A stretch of 43,859 nucleotides of DNA, from assembly GCA_017938485.1 (NCBI GenBank), contig JAGBBM010000100.1, positions 1 through 43,859 on the forward strand. The letters run 5' to 3'. Shown here piece after piece: positions 7,780-16,122 of the stretch (positions within the stretch are counted from its first letter, which is position 1; every line of letters starts with the position of its first letter). Position numbers and translations under genes: made by a program. The notes under the pieces were generated by a model, which saw only the letters and a program-made list of their open reading frames with translations, ran no database searches and was not told the origin of the DNA. Source of the DNA: Lachnospiraceae bacterium (GTDB taxonomy: Bacteria; Bacillota; Clostridia; Lachnospirales; Lachnospiraceae).

Positions 7780-8271
7780 CTACCATTCGTATCTGTGTAG
7801 CTGTCCTGCTTCTTCAAGTCCAGGAAAGTCCTGCTGCCTTAAGGCCTCATATACCATAATAGCCACAGAGTTAGAAAGATTTAGGGACCTCTCCCCAGGC
7901 ATCATAGGAATTCTCACGCAAGTTTCCTTATTGTCGAGAAGAATCTCCTCTGGTATACCTCTGCTCTCTGGTCCAAACATTATATAGGCGTCCTTCTCAT
8001 AAGTTACATCTGTATATTTCTGCTTAGACTTTGTTGTTGCCATGTATATTTTAGCATCAGGATTTTTGGCAAGAAAATCCTCAAAATCCTCATACACGGT
8101 AACATCAAGCTTTGGCCAATAATCAAGGCCTGCTCTTTTTAACATTTTATCGTTAATCTGAAATCCCAGAGGCTCAATCAAATGAAGACGCGCACCTGTT
8201 GCTACACAAGTGCGCCCTATATTTCCTGTATTTGCTGGCATCTCTGGTTCATATAATACTATATTAAGCAT
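7780..8271 (-). CDS. trmL: tRNA (cytidine(34)-2'-O)-methyltransferase TrmL
   Basis: SPOUT-fold methyltransferase that methylates the 2'-O of the wobble nucleotide (C/cmnm5U34) in leucine tRNAs. Family marks are NIVLYEPEMPANTGNIGRT at the start, IEPLGF, MFGPESRGIP and the knot motif RSLNLSNSVAIMVYEALRQ. With the ATG at 8271 the protein is 163 residues, the usual TrmL size. A TTG seven codons upstream is possible but the homologues begin at MLNIVLYEP, and GAGGAT lies about 10 bases before the ATG. It is the last gene of a minus-strand run, 23 bases after the aminotransferase stop. No strong terminator follows. Confidence 0.9.
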   Translation of the reverse strand: MLNIVLYEPEMPANTGNIGRTCVATGARLHLIEPLGFQINDKMLKRAGLDYWPKLDVTVYEDFEDFLAKNPDAKIYMATTKSKQKYTDVTYEKDAYIMFGPESRGIPEEILLDNKETCVRIPMMPGERSLNLSNSVAIMVYEALRQQDFPGLEEAGQLHRYEW

Positions 8272-8294
8272 AATAAACCATATCCTCTTCAAAA

Positions 8295-9464
8295 CTAATT
8301 ATTTCTAAGTCTACTTATAAAGTTATTCAAACGCTTCATAGCTTCCTTAAGCTCATCAATTGAGTATGCGTATGAAATTCTAATAAAGCCCTCACCGCAA
8401 TCACCAAAAGCCGTTCCTGGAACTACAGCAAGCTCTTCCTCCTGAAGGAGTCTTGTGGCAAACTCATCGGAAGTCATACCAAACTCTTTGATGCAAGGGA
8501 ACATATAAAACGCTCCAAGTGGCTCAAAGCAAGGAAGGCCCATCTCCTCAAAGGTTCTCATAAGGAAATGTCTTCTCTGGTCGTAAGAAGCCTTCATACG
8601 TTCAATGTCCTTATCACCCTCCTTGATAGCGCTTATGGCAGCGTACTGGCTGGTAGTAGGTGCACACATAATTGCGAACTGATGAATCTTTGTCATCTGT
8701 TCAGCTATAAGCTGTGGTGCAAGAGCATAACCAAGTCTCCATCCAGTCATAGCATATGCTTTGGAGAAACCATTTATAATGATTGTTCTCTCCTTCATAT
8801 CTGGAAGTGAACCGATAGTGAAATGTCCTGCATCACCGTATGTAAGCTCTGAATATATCTCGTCAGATATAACAATAATATCTTTTTCTTTACAAATCTT
8901 GGCAATTGGCTCTAAGTCTTCCTTAGTCATAATTGCTCCTGTTGGGTTACCTGGGAAAGCAAGGATAAGAATCTTTGTCTTATCCGTAATAGCATCAAGT
9001 AACTCCTGTGGTGTAAGTCTGAACTGATTCTCGTTTTTAAGAGGAATAGTTACAGGTACACCTCCTGCAAGCTGAACACATGGAAGATATGATACATAAC
9101 ATGGCTCAGGGATAATAACCTCATCTCCTGGGTCAAGCATAGCACGAAGGGCAAGGTCTATACCTTCACTACCACCAACAGTGATAAGCGCTTCCTTCTT
9201 GTAATCATAATCTACATTGTATTTTCTCTTATACCACTTACAGATTTCTTCTCTAAGCTCAATAAGACCTGAGTTAGATGTGTAGAAGGTCTTACCCTTT
9301 TCAAGAGAATAGATACCCTCCTCACGAATATGCCAAGGTGTGTCAAAATCTGGCTCACCAACGCCAAGAGATATAGCATTTGGCATCTCACTTACTATGT
9401 CAAAGAATTTTCTAATTCCTGATGGTTTAATCTCACTTATTGTTTTTGATAATGGATTTCTCAT
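8295..9464 (-). CDS. Class I/II PLP-dependent aminotransferase (aspartate/aromatic type)
   Basis: A 389-residue fold-type I aminotransferase. Visible are the N-terminal SLGVGEPDFDTP motif, the cofactor stack region GGSEGIDLA, the NPTG substrate loop, the SDEIYSEL aspartate motif, the PLP-binding lysine in NGFSKAYAMTGWRLGY (near residue 234) and the C-terminal FIRISYA arginine. It would move an amino group between an aromatic or other amino acid and 2-oxoglutarate (PatA/AraT-like). The exact amino acid cannot be read. The ATG overlaps the stop of the Lrp-type regulator gene by one base (TAATG), so translation is coupled and the regulator may control this operon in response to an amino acid. 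Confidence 0.9.
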   Translation of the reverse strand: MRNPLSKTISEIKPSGIRKFFDIVSEMPNAISLGVGEPDFDTPWHIREEGIYSLEKGKTFYTSNSGLIELREEICKWYKRKYNVDYDYKKEALITVGGSEGIDLALRAMLDPGDEVIIPEPCYVSYLPCVQLAGGVPVTIPLKNENQFRLTPQELLDAITDKTKILILAFPGNPTGAIMTKEDLEPIAKICKEKDIIVISDEIYSELTYGDAGHFTIGSLPDMKERTIIINGFSKAYAMTGWRLGYALAPQLIAEQMTKIHQFAIMCAPTTSQYAAISAIKEGDKDIERMKASYDQRRHFLMRTFEEMGLPCFEPLGAFYMFPCIKEFGMTSDEFATRLLQEEELAVVPGTAFGDCGEGFIRISYAYSIDELKEAMKRLNNFISRLRNN

Positions 9465-9946
9465 TACGGTATAATCGCCAACCTTTCGTCCTGTTTTACA
9501 ACATCAAACTTGATGCCGTGGTCTTTGTACTTCTTAAGTACGAAATGAGTTGAAGTACTGATAACAGTTTCCATAACCGCAAGCTTTTCTGACACGAATC
9601 TTGAAACCTCTCTAAGAGTTTTTCCCTGAATGATTACTGTAAAATCAAAAGCACCAGCCATAAGGTAAACTGCATTTACTTCCTCGTAGTTATAAATTCT
9701 CTCTGCAATTTTATCAAAGCCCTGTCCTCTCTGTGGTGTAACCTTAACCTCAATAAGAGCTGTAACCTTTTCCTCAGCCACCTTATCCCAGTCAATCATA
9801 GTGTGGTATCCACAGATAACCTTACTATCCTCCATGGCTTTGATGTCACTGGCGACTGCGTCTTCAGGAAGGCCAAGCATGCTGGCTATATCTTTTACAG
9901 TAAGTCTACTGTCATTCTCTAAGAGTTTCAAAATGTCGTTGTTCAT
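9464..9946 (-). CDS. Lrp/AsnC family transcriptional regulator
   Basis: A 160-residue Lrp/AsnC (feast-famine) regulator. An N-terminal winged helix-turn-helix (NNDILKLLENDSRLTVKDIA...) is followed by a RAM/AsnC effector domain with VTALIEVKV and the VYLMAGAFDFTVIIQG motif, which forms the amino-acid-binding interface between subunits. Members bind DNA as octamers and sense amino acids. Coupling to an aminotransferase by a one-base overlap suggests it regulates that gene or its own operon. The ATG follows a GAGGT site at normal distance; the gap to the upstream AIR-synthase-like gene is only 39 bases. No operator could be identified with confidence. Confidence 0.9.
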   Translation of the reverse strand: MNNDILKLLENDSRLTVKDIASMLGLPEDAVASDIKAMEDSKVICGYHTMIDWDKVAEEKVTALIEVKVTPQRGQGFDKIAERIYNYEEVNAVYLMAGAFDFTVIIQGKTLREVSRFVSEKLAVMETVISTSTHFVLKKYKDHGIKFDVVKQDERLAIIP

Positions 9947-9985
9947 TGACTCATACCTCTTTTCTAAAAAATTGATTATTCTACA

Positions 9986-10969
9986 TTAGTATGCAGAAAC
10001 TATCTTGTATATTTCATCACCTTTTACCGGTGCTAAAAATCTTTTTTCTACACTATCTCCAAGGGACACATACCTATCTTTTGTATCCGTTATAGCGCCT
10101 ATAATACAGGCAAAAACGCCTTCCTCCTGCAAGGATTTTACCACTTCCGTGCCATCCTTTGCAACTATAAGCAAGGAGCCTGTACCCTCCAACATATATG
10201 GATTTATATCAAATATCTCACAAAATTCTATGGTTTCCTGTCTGATAGGAATATCATAGTGATTTATACACATACCTTTTCCAAGCTTAACACCTAGCTG
10301 CCACAAAGCACCATAGACTCCGCCATAGGAAACATCATGCATATAACATACATTGTCTGAAAGCTTAGCCGCGATACTAGCTTCCTTATCAACTCTGTAC
10401 ATTGTCTCCCCGAAATATCCACCTTGGATATATCCCTTAGATAATCGGCTATTCAATACATCCTCTTTTTCCTTTACTAAAATATCACTGCCCAAAATCC
10501 CAGCATATTTGGTCATAACTATCTGATAGCCCTCTTTAGCCTTCTTTGGCATCTGAGCTTGCTCCCCTACAACTCCCACAACACTAACTGTAAATGTAGG
10601 GATTAAGTAAGCCTCGCTAATCTGAGTGTTACCACCTAAAATCTGCACCTTTTCTTCATCTGCAAACTGGTTGAACTCTTTCATATAGTTCTTAACCATA
10701 GCTTCTTCTGTAGTCGCAGGTAACATAAGCTGCAAACGTACCCCCAAAGGTTTCCCTCCCGAAGTAGCTAAGTTATTCATAGCCTTACACCAAGAAAGCG
10801 CTGGAGTTCTTCCCCAACCTTCTGACCAGATTATAACCTCATCTTGCATTATAATGCCAGCATAATCATCACCTACACCTGTACCTGAAACCAGATTTTT
10901 ATTGTGTTTTCTGATATGCTTGGTAACTGAACGGGTAAGTACAAGTTCATTTAATGTTCCCTGCTCCAT
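9986..10969 (-). CDS. AIR synthase-related (PurM/HypE-like) protein
   Basis: A 327-residue protein of the PurM superfamily, in which an N-terminal ATP-binding domain and a C-terminal domain form a dimer. Seen are GVGDDYAGI near residue 32, the NNLATSGGKPLG segment, a glycine-rich MTKYAGILGSDIL strand, the HDVSYGGVYGALWQL motif typical of HypE-type proteins, and a C-terminal GTGSLLIV. HypE itself makes the cyano ligand of NiFe hydrogenase and ends in a conserved cysteine; this protein ends in SAY without one, so it is not a standard HypE. Stand-alone family members have no assigned reaction. It is preceded by a 32-residue membrane peptide gene on the same strand and followed by the Lrp regulator. 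Confidence 0.75.
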   Translation of the reverse strand: MEQGTLNELVLTRSVTKHIRKHNKNLVSGTGVGDDYAGIIMQDEVIIWSEGWGRTPALSWCKAMNNLATSGGKPLGVRLQLMLPATTEEAMVKNYMKEFNQFADEEKVQILGGNTQISEAYLIPTFTVSVVGVVGEQAQMPKKAKEGYQIVMTKYAGILGSDILVKEKEDVLNSRLSKGYIQGGYFGETMYRVDKEASIAAKLSDNVCYMHDVSYGGVYGALWQLGVKLGKGMCINHYDIPIRQETIEFCEIFDINPYMLEGTGSLLIVAKDGTEVVKSLQEEGVFACIIGAITDTKDRYVSLGDSVEKRFLAPVKGDEIYKIVSAY

Positions 10970-11012
10970 AATTATGCCGCCTTTCTTGAAAAATGTCCGG
11001 CTTCGTGGTATC

Positions 11013-11111
11013 CTAACCTAAAAGAAGACCTATAACTAAAGCTGCTGTAAGTAAAAATGCAATGGCTGATGCGATTTTTCTTTGTGTTTTCTTGTTACTA
11101 AAATTAATCAT
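11013..11111 (-). CDS. 32-residue single-pass membrane peptide
   Basis: A very short frame, MINFSNKKTQ then RKIASAIAFLLTAALVIGLL and LG. It has a strong GGAGGTGG ribosome site six bases before the ATG at 11111. A basic N-terminus precedes one hydrophobic helix of about 20 residues that ends almost at the C-terminus, so it should insert in the membrane with the charged end in the cytoplasm. I do not recognise a family. The gene is 43 bases upstream of the AIR-synthase-like gene on the same strand and diverges from the TPR-like gene at 11140, whose ribosome site is on the other strand in the same gap. The excellent ribosome site and tight fit are the reason to call it real. Confidence 0.6.
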   Translation of the reverse strand: MINFSNKKTQRKIASAIAFLLTAALVIGLLLG

Positions 11112-11139
11112 TTTATCCACCTCCGAAAGGATTATTGTT

Positions 11140-11763
11140 ATGAAATATATTAATGGTTTTTTAATACTGCTGTTATTATATGTAAGCTACCTTACAGCCC
11201 GTGGCGTTGCAAACTATAACAAAACCACCGAAAGAAACAAAAAGAATTTCTGGGCTAAGGAAGTCGAAGCAAACTCCGTAAGAAGAGCTGATATATCAAA
11301 TCTTGATTACATTGTAATCCCTACAGATGAACTTCCTTTAGCTGAAGCTGAAACTCTTGGCTGTTCGTCCCAAATTGTCTCCTTAAAAAAGCTCTCTGAG
11401 AAGAAGATAATCAATCTTTCTTCATACACTAATACCGATCTTAAACTTATGTATGGCCCAGCAAACTTGGACACCTTATCTTCCTACGATAACAACTATA
11501 CCGAGTTAATCAGACTACTCAATAAAATCGGCGAGATACTTATGGAAAATAACAATATAAACCTGGCAAAACCATTTTTAGAATATGCCATATCTATAGG
11601 TTCAGATATAAGTAATACCTACGCTAACTTGGGAAGCATATATCTGGCTCAAAACGAGCAAAATTCCTTTGATGGTCTTTTGAACTCTGCAGAAAATCTC
11701 ACTTCCCTATCAAAGTCTGCAATAATAACTAAGCTCAATAATATCAAATCATCGGACAAATAG
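11140..11763 (+). CDS. Membrane-anchored protein with a TPR-like C-terminus
   Basis: A 207-residue protein from the ATG at 11140, chosen because GAAAGGA lies before it and the upstream in-frame codons overlap the divergent small gene. One N-terminal hydrophobic helix (KYINGFLILLLLYVSYLTA) acts as signal anchor. The middle part is not recognised. The end, from about residue 140, reads like TPR helices (LNKIGEILMENNNINLAKPFLEYAISIGSD then NTYANLGSIYLAQNE). It probably sits outside the cell, tethered to the membrane, in a protein-protein role. Its stop lies inside a small two-way hairpin terminator shared with the convergent DUF815 gene. Confidence 0.6.
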   Translation: MKYINGFLILLLLYVSYLTARGVANYNKTTERNKKNFWAKEVEANSVRRADISNLDYIVIPTDELPLAEAETLGCSSQIVSLKKLSEKKIINLSSYTNTDLKLMYGPANLDTLSSYDNNYTELIRLLNKIGEILMENNNINLAKPFLEYAISIGSDISNTYANLGSIYLAQNEQNSFDGLLNSAENLTSLSKSAIITKLNNIKSSDK

Positions 11764-11783
11764 CAACCATTTGCCCGATGATT
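11748..11783. terminator. Two-way hairpin terminator between convergent genes
   Basis: ATCATCGGACAAAT and ATTTGCCCGATGAT pair over 14 positions with one mismatch around a 7-8-base loop. ATTATTTTAT follows on the plus side. It covers the stop codon of the plus-strand gene and lies 4 bases from the stop of the minus-strand gene. Confidence 0.75.
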
Positions 11784-11786
11784 ATT

Positions 11787-13088
11787 TTATGCTCTACCAG
11801 CAAGATAGTTAATAAATTGTTGGGCTGTTCTACCAGATATTCCTCCGTGAGACATCTCCCATTTATTTGCTTCCTGACATAATTCTTCCTCAGTAAGAGT
11901 AACCTCAGGATATTTTTTTGCCAGTTCCACAACAATATGGTTAAACTCCTTTTTAGAAGGACGGGAGAAACTTATTGTAACACCAAATCTATTTACGAGA
12001 GATAACTTCTCCTGAATAGTATCTGATTTATGAAGCTCCACATCCATATCATTTCTGTCATTCCAAGTTTCTTTTATGAGATGTCTTCGATTAGAGGTTG
12101 CATATATAAGCACATTGTCAGGCTTGGTCTCAAGACCACCTTCTATAACCGCTTTCAAGTACTTATACTCAATCTCAAACTCCTCAAAAGACAAATCATC
12201 CATATATATGACAAACTTGTAATTTCTATTCTTTATATGAGATATAACAGCAGACAAATCCTTAAACTGGTGCTTATATATCTCTATCATTCTAAGTCCC
12301 TGTTCGTAATACTGATTAATAATAGCCTTGATACTGGTTGACTTACCGGTACCGCTATCACCAAAAAGAAGTACATTGTTAGCTTTTTTGCCCTGAACAA
12401 AAGCTTCTGTGTTATCAATAAGCTTTTTCTTCTGAATCTCATATCCTATGAGATCATCAAGAACTACCTTGTCTGTGTTGTTGATAGGAAGAAATTCTAA
12501 TTCCTTTCCCTCATCATGTCTTATGCGAAATGCCTTGTTGAGGCCAAACATTCCCACACCATACTGCTTGTAAAAATCCGTCATAATGGTAAATATTTCC
12601 TCAACATCCGTTGCTTCACTTATACTATCACTGATTCGTCTAACCTTTTCGCTGACATTCTGATTGTACATCTGCTCTTTTTTGGGAAGAGATGTATAAT
12701 TGGTTATAGTTGTAAAGCAATCAATGGAAAGGTCTTTTTCTATAGCTGAAAAATCATATTCAAATAACTTCTTGAATATACGGTAATCATTTTTCGCAAA
12801 AGTATTTACACTGCCATCTCTTGCTCCAACCTTCTCACAGGTAAGTGTAAATGAATTCTCATTTGTGATAAGTAAAAATGCAAGGTAATCCTGCCACAAA
12901 TTCCTATTGAATCCATAGCTTGTTGCCACATCAAGTATTCTCTTTATCTGCTGATATATTCTGCTTACAAGCTCATCCTTAGTTGCATTTTTATTATCCC
13001 AATCCTTGAATATATCTGCAAGCTTGTATAATATACAGTCTTCGCCTAATTCTCTATATAAAACCAATCCGGCTATATCCTTGTACAT
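11787..13088 (-). CDS. DUF815-family AAA-type ATP-binding protein
   Basis: A 433-residue protein of the DUF815 family, AAA-related ATPases of unknown function common in Firmicutes and proteobacteria. The N-terminal ~190 residues are family-specific and largely helical. The ATPase core begins with [21 protein letters not shown], with Walker [10 protein letters not shown] near residues 243-251 and Walker [11 protein letters not shown] near 295. A sensor segment [13 protein letters not shown] and the family [16 protein letters not shown] end follow. It could load or remodel a protein or nucleic acid; I cannot name the target. It starts 24 bases after the AI-2E-type exporter stop, with AGAGGAG upstream, so the two genes form an operon. 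Confidence 0.85.
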   Translation of the reverse strand: MYKDIAGLVLYRELGEDCILYKLADIFKDWDNKNATKDELVSRIYQQIKRILDVATSYGFNRNLWQDYLAFLLITNENSFTLTCEKVGARDGSVNTFAKNDYRIFKKLFEYDFSAIEKDLSIDCFTTITNYTSLPKKEQMYNQNVSEKVRRISDSISEATDVEEIFTIMTDFYKQYGVGMFGLNKAFRIRHDEGKELEFLPINNTDKVVLDDLIGYEIQKKKLIDNTEAFVQGKKANNVLLFGDSGTGKSTSIKAIINQYYEQGLRMIEIYKHQFKDLSAVISHIKNRNYKFVIYMDDLSFEEFEIEYKYLKAVIEGGLETKPDNVLIYATSNRRHLIKETWNDRNDMDVELHKSDTIQEKLSLVNRFGVTISFSRPSKKEFNHIVVELAKKYPEVTLTEEELCQEANKWEMSHGGISGRTAQQFINYLAGRA

Positions 13089-13112
13089 GGTAGGTCTCCT
13101 CTTATCCTATGC

Positions 13113-14450
13113 TTATTTTTTCTTCTTCGCAGTCTTTTCTTCCTGCTTTTCCTTCACTACCTCTTCGGTTTCTTCCGATATATCTTCTTTATCAGCTTCT
13201 GCCTCAGTTTTATCTTCAACATCCTTTTTACCTTCATCAACAGGTGTTACATTCTTATTTTTAGGCTGGAAAAGTCTTCTTCTAGTACTCATAAGAGGCA
13301 TAACCTCTTCTGGAACCTCTTTTTTATCTACATCTATATTCTTGTTTTTAAGCTTTCTCATAATAAGGCTTCTTGTGTATGCATAAATAACTGATACAAG
13401 TGGTATGAATACGAACATTCCCACAACACCCATCAGTTCTCCACCTACTAAAACTGCAAGGAGTACCCAAATTGCATTTAAGCCAATTCCCTCTCCCACA
13501 AGTCTTGGGTAGATTACATAGTTTTCTATAAACTGAACCACAAAGAAAAGTATGATAAAACCTAACACATACTTTGGTGAATCCACCAATATAAGGAATG
13601 CACCTATGAACAAACCAATAAAGCCACCAAATATAGGAATAAGAGCTGTAAATGCCATAAGAATTCCTATAGTAAGAGGGTATGGCATACCACAAATCTT
13701 CATAGCTATAGCTATCATGGAACCAAAGATTACACCTTCTCTAAACTGGCAAGTAAAGAATTTTGCAAAGGTTGTGTTTGCAATTTTACCAAAGACCATC
13801 ATCTCATCCGCTGTACTCTCTTTAAAAACAGCATAACAAATCATCTTAGTCTGTCTACCAAGCTTCTCTTTCTGTGTAAGAATGTATATAGAAAATACCA
13901 ATCCTATAAATATATTTACAATTGCACTGATTATGGATGAAAAAATTGATACAGTTGTAGTTATGATACTTTCACCACTACTCTTAAATATACTTCCTAC
14001 CTCATCCCAGTTTATCTCAATTTTCATAATCTCCTCTGTAATCTGAGGATATTTTTCAGTATACTTTAATACCCATGCCTTGGCGTCTTCCCATACACCC
14101 GGTAATTTTTCTCCAATAGTTGCAAAGGTGGTACTAAGCTCAGGAACAACCTTAAATATTACTAGTACTATAACACAAATCACCAGCAAATAAGCCAACA
14201 CCATACTAATGGCTCTTTTAAATTTATATAACTTGCTCTCTTTATTTTTAAATAAAGATGCCTCTATGCCCTTCATCGGTATATTTATAACAAAGGCTAT
14301 ACCACATCCGAGCAAAAATGGAAACAAAAGAGCTATCAGCTTACTAAACAATGAAACTATAAATCCTGTGTGGTTAACAAGATAAATAAGCACTACCGTA
14401 AAAGTAATCACAAATAAAATGGTCTGCAATGCCTGTTTCTTTTCTTTCAT
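13113..14450 (-). CDS. AI-2E family transporter (PerM/YdbI-like)
   Basis: An integral membrane protein of the AI-2E transporter family (formerly UPF0118). With the ATG at 14450, chosen because AGGAGG lies five bases before it, it has 445 residues. About eight hydrophobic helices are visible: two near the N-terminus, one at 75-95, one at ~170 and a cluster from 245 to 385. They include the family segments FGSMIAIAMKICGMPYPL, ALIPIFGGFIG and FVVQFIENYVIYPRLVG. The last ~75 residues are a charged Lys/Glu-rich cytoplasmic tail (DVEDKTEAEADKED) not seen in most relatives. Members are linked to Na+/H+ antiport or export of small molecules; the name does not prove AI-2 transport. Confidence 0.85.
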   Translation of the reverse strand: MKEKKQALQTILFVITFTVVLIYLVNHTGFIVSLFSKLIALLFPFLLGCGIAFVINIPMKGIEASLFKNKESKLYKFKRAISMVLAYLLVICVIVLVIFKVVPELSTTFATIGEKLPGVWEDAKAWVLKYTEKYPQITEEIMKIEINWDEVGSIFKSSGESIITTTVSIFSSIISAIVNIFIGLVFSIYILTQKEKLGRQTKMICYAVFKESTADEMMVFGKIANTTFAKFFTCQFREGVIFGSMIAIAMKICGMPYPLTIGILMAFTALIPIFGGFIGLFIGAFLILVDSPKYVLGFIILFFVVQFIENYVIYPRLVGEGIGLNAIWVLLAVLVGGELMGVVGMFVFIPLVSVIYAYTRSLIMRKLKNKNIDVDKKEVPEEVMPLMSTRRRLFQPKNKNVTPVDEGKKDVEDKTEAEADKEDISEETEEVVKEKQEEKTAKKKK

Positions 14451-14515
14451 ACAATCCTCCTGCATACAAAATATGTATTATAAATTAGTATCTCCACATT
14501 TTTCCATAATAATAT

Positions 14516-14543
14516 AGCATACCTCAATTAAAAATTTTGTCAA
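14516..14543 (-). promoter_or_regulatory. Promoter for the AI-2E transporter/DUF815 operon
   Basis: A perfect TTGACA (14543-14538) and TATGCT (14521-14516) with a 16-base spacer on the minus strand, 65 bases before the ATG. Confidence 0.55.
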
Positions 14544-14561
14544 TGGGTTATTTCCTATCTA

Positions 14562-14590
14562 TTTACGGAATTTCCCCCGTCTGATATAAT
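14562..14590 (+). promoter_or_regulatory. Promoter for the TPR glycosyltransferase gene
   Basis: TTTACG (14562-14567), a 17-base spacer and a perfect TATAAT (14585-14590) with the extended TGA before it. It lies 31 bases before the ATG and is arranged back to back with the divergent promoter. Confidence 0.65.
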
Positions 14591-14621
14591 TATTTTATAT
14601 TCGAAAAAGGAGGACATTCCT

Positions 14622-15686
14622 ATGATTACAATATCTGTTTGTATGATTGTTAAAGATGAAGGTATGCGGCTTGCCAGATGTCTCGACTCCCTCACTTGTA
14701 TCGCCGACGAGATTATCATTGTAGATACAGGTTCAAAGGATGACACAAAAGAAGTGGCTAAAAGGTATACCGATAAAATATATGATTTCCCTTGGATTAA
14801 TGATTTTGCAGCAGCTAGAAATTTTGCTTTTTCCAAAGCAACTTGTGACTACGTTTATTCAGCAGATGCGGACGAAGTTATTGACAAGGTAAATCAGCAC
14901 CGTTTTACTCAGATTAAACATGTTCTTCTCCCTGAGATTGACGTAGTTCAGATGAAGTACATCAATATGATGGACAACAATTCCGTTTACAATTCAAAAG
15001 TTGAGCTCAGACCAAAATTGTACAAGAGAATTCGAACTCTAACTTGGGTTGATCCTATACATGAAACTGTTGTCTTAGAACCTGTTATCTACGACAGTGA
15101 AATTGAGATTCAGCATATGGCTGCAGGGCATCACACAAAAAGAGATTTGGCTGCCCTCCTCAATACTTTTGACAGTGGTAAACCTTTTTCAAAAAAGCTT
15201 CACGATATGTACGCTAAAGAATTATTCATCTCTGGTGATGACTCTGACTTCCTAAAGGCTCAACATGTCTTCGAGGAAACCATCAGTCAAAAAAGCCGTT
15301 CCGAGGATGAAAAAGCTGACGCTGCTTGTGTGCTTGCTCACTGTTATCGCTTACAGGGTAACTATAACGAGTTTTTCAAGCTCTGTCTCAAGAACATTGC
15401 AACTTCTCCTTGCGCAGAAATCTGCATGGAATTAGGTGAATATTTTTTCAGCTTAGAAGATTATGAGGAAGCTTCTATCTGGTTTCAAAATGCAGCTACA
15501 GAAACAGAAAGCATCATAACCGTAAGGAGTTCCGGAGACCTACCCCTTAGACGTCTTTCCGACTGCTACAACAAGCTTTCTCTTTTCCATGCATACAAAA
15601 ATCCTATGCTTGCACGAAACTACACTGCAGAAGCAGAAAAATTATCCCAAGCCGCAGAAAACTGGAAGCTCCCAGAAGAATTATAG
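14622..15686 (+). CDS. Family 2 glycosyltransferase with TPR-like tail
   Basis: A 354-residue protein with an N-terminal GT-A fold. It begins ISVCMIVKDEG, carries the nucleotide-binding IIIVDTGSKDDT, then FAAARNFAFSKA and the metal-binding SADADE motif. It would transfer a sugar from a nucleotide donor in the cytoplasm. From about residue 200 the sequence turns to TPR-like helices (KADAACVLAHCYRLQGNYNEFF). The gene is a paralogue of 41629-42684, sharing the same order and motifs. Such GT2-TPR proteins (SunS/WaaE-like) occur in Lachnospiraceae flagellin and surface glycosylation regions, but the acceptor is unknown. AAAAGGAGG precedes the ATG. The 3' end abuts palindrome site 3. Confidence 0.85.
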   Translation: MITISVCMIVKDEGMRLARCLDSLTCIADEIIIVDTGSKDDTKEVAKRYTDKIYDFPWINDFAAARNFAFSKATCDYVYSADADEVIDKVNQHRFTQIKHVLLPEIDVVQMKYINMMDNNSVYNSKVELRPKLYKRIRTLTWVDPIHETVVLEPVIYDSEIEIQHMAAGHHTKRDLAALLNTFDSGKPFSKKLHDMYAKELFISGDDSDFLKAQHVFEETISQKSRSEDEKADAACVLAHCYRLQGNYNEFFKLCLKNIATSPCAEICMELGEYFFSLEDYEEASIWFQNAATETESIITVRSSGDLPLRRLSDCYNKLSLFHAYKNPMLARNYTAEAEKLSQAAENWKLPEEL

Positions 15687-15689
15687 AAA

Positions 15690-16122
15690 GCCACATCCCC
15701 CGCAAGTTCCAAACCTTCGAAGAAGGAGCAAGATATGAGCCTTAAAAAGTGAATATATATGTTGTGCAAACTCGCTCTCGCTCTTTCCTCACGCAGGGGT
15801 ACTAAGACTCGGTCTCGGATATAGTCAGAAAATAATAGGCATAAGAAAACCGTTTGAACACGCGGGCACTTAGCTAAAAAAGATAGGATGTAGATATCGA
15901 TTTTAATCGTATAATCTACATCCTATCTTTTTTGCTTAGTACCCTTGCGTAGTGAGACGAGCGAAAGCGTGTTTTCGACATGCCTATTATTTTCTGGCTA
16001 TATCCAAGACCAAGTCTAAGGACCCGCGTTCGCAAACGGTTTGCTAACATATATACTCACTTCTTCAAGGCTCATATTCTTGCCCCCTATTCAAAAGACT
16101 GGAACTTAGGGGGCAATGTGGC
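15690..16122. repeat. Giant imperfect palindrome, site 3 (convergent junction GT2-TPR / sbcC)
   Basis: About 433 bases that fold into an interrupted hairpin. The outermost pairing joins GCCACAT (15690-15696) with ATGTGGC (16116-16122), so the right arm runs into the last five codons of sbcC. The sequence is unrelated to sites 1 and 2, but the plan is the same. Motif P is at 15788-15807 (CTCACGCAGGGGTACTAAGA) and motif Q at 15858-15874 (ACACGCGGGCACTTAGC). Then come a tip hairpin, inverted P at 15935-15956 and inverted Q at 16016-16032. Between P and Q a stem of about 38 bases (with GGATATAG...AATAATAGGCAT) pairs with its partner around 15979-16015. No gene is credible here. Confidence 0.88.
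15876..15933. repeat. Tip hairpin of palindrome site 3
   Basis: A perfect 20-base stem: AAAAAAGATAGGATGTAGAT (15876-15895) pairs with 15914-15933. A further CGATT/AATCG stem lies inside the loop. With A and T tracts at its base it would work as an intrinsic terminator in both directions. Confidence 0.85.

Noticed and set aside
9986-10969. The PurM-like protein as a true HypE hydrogenase maturation factor
   Set aside because: The C-terminal cysteine needed for carbamoyl/cyano transfer is absent and no hyp or hydrogenase genes are near.
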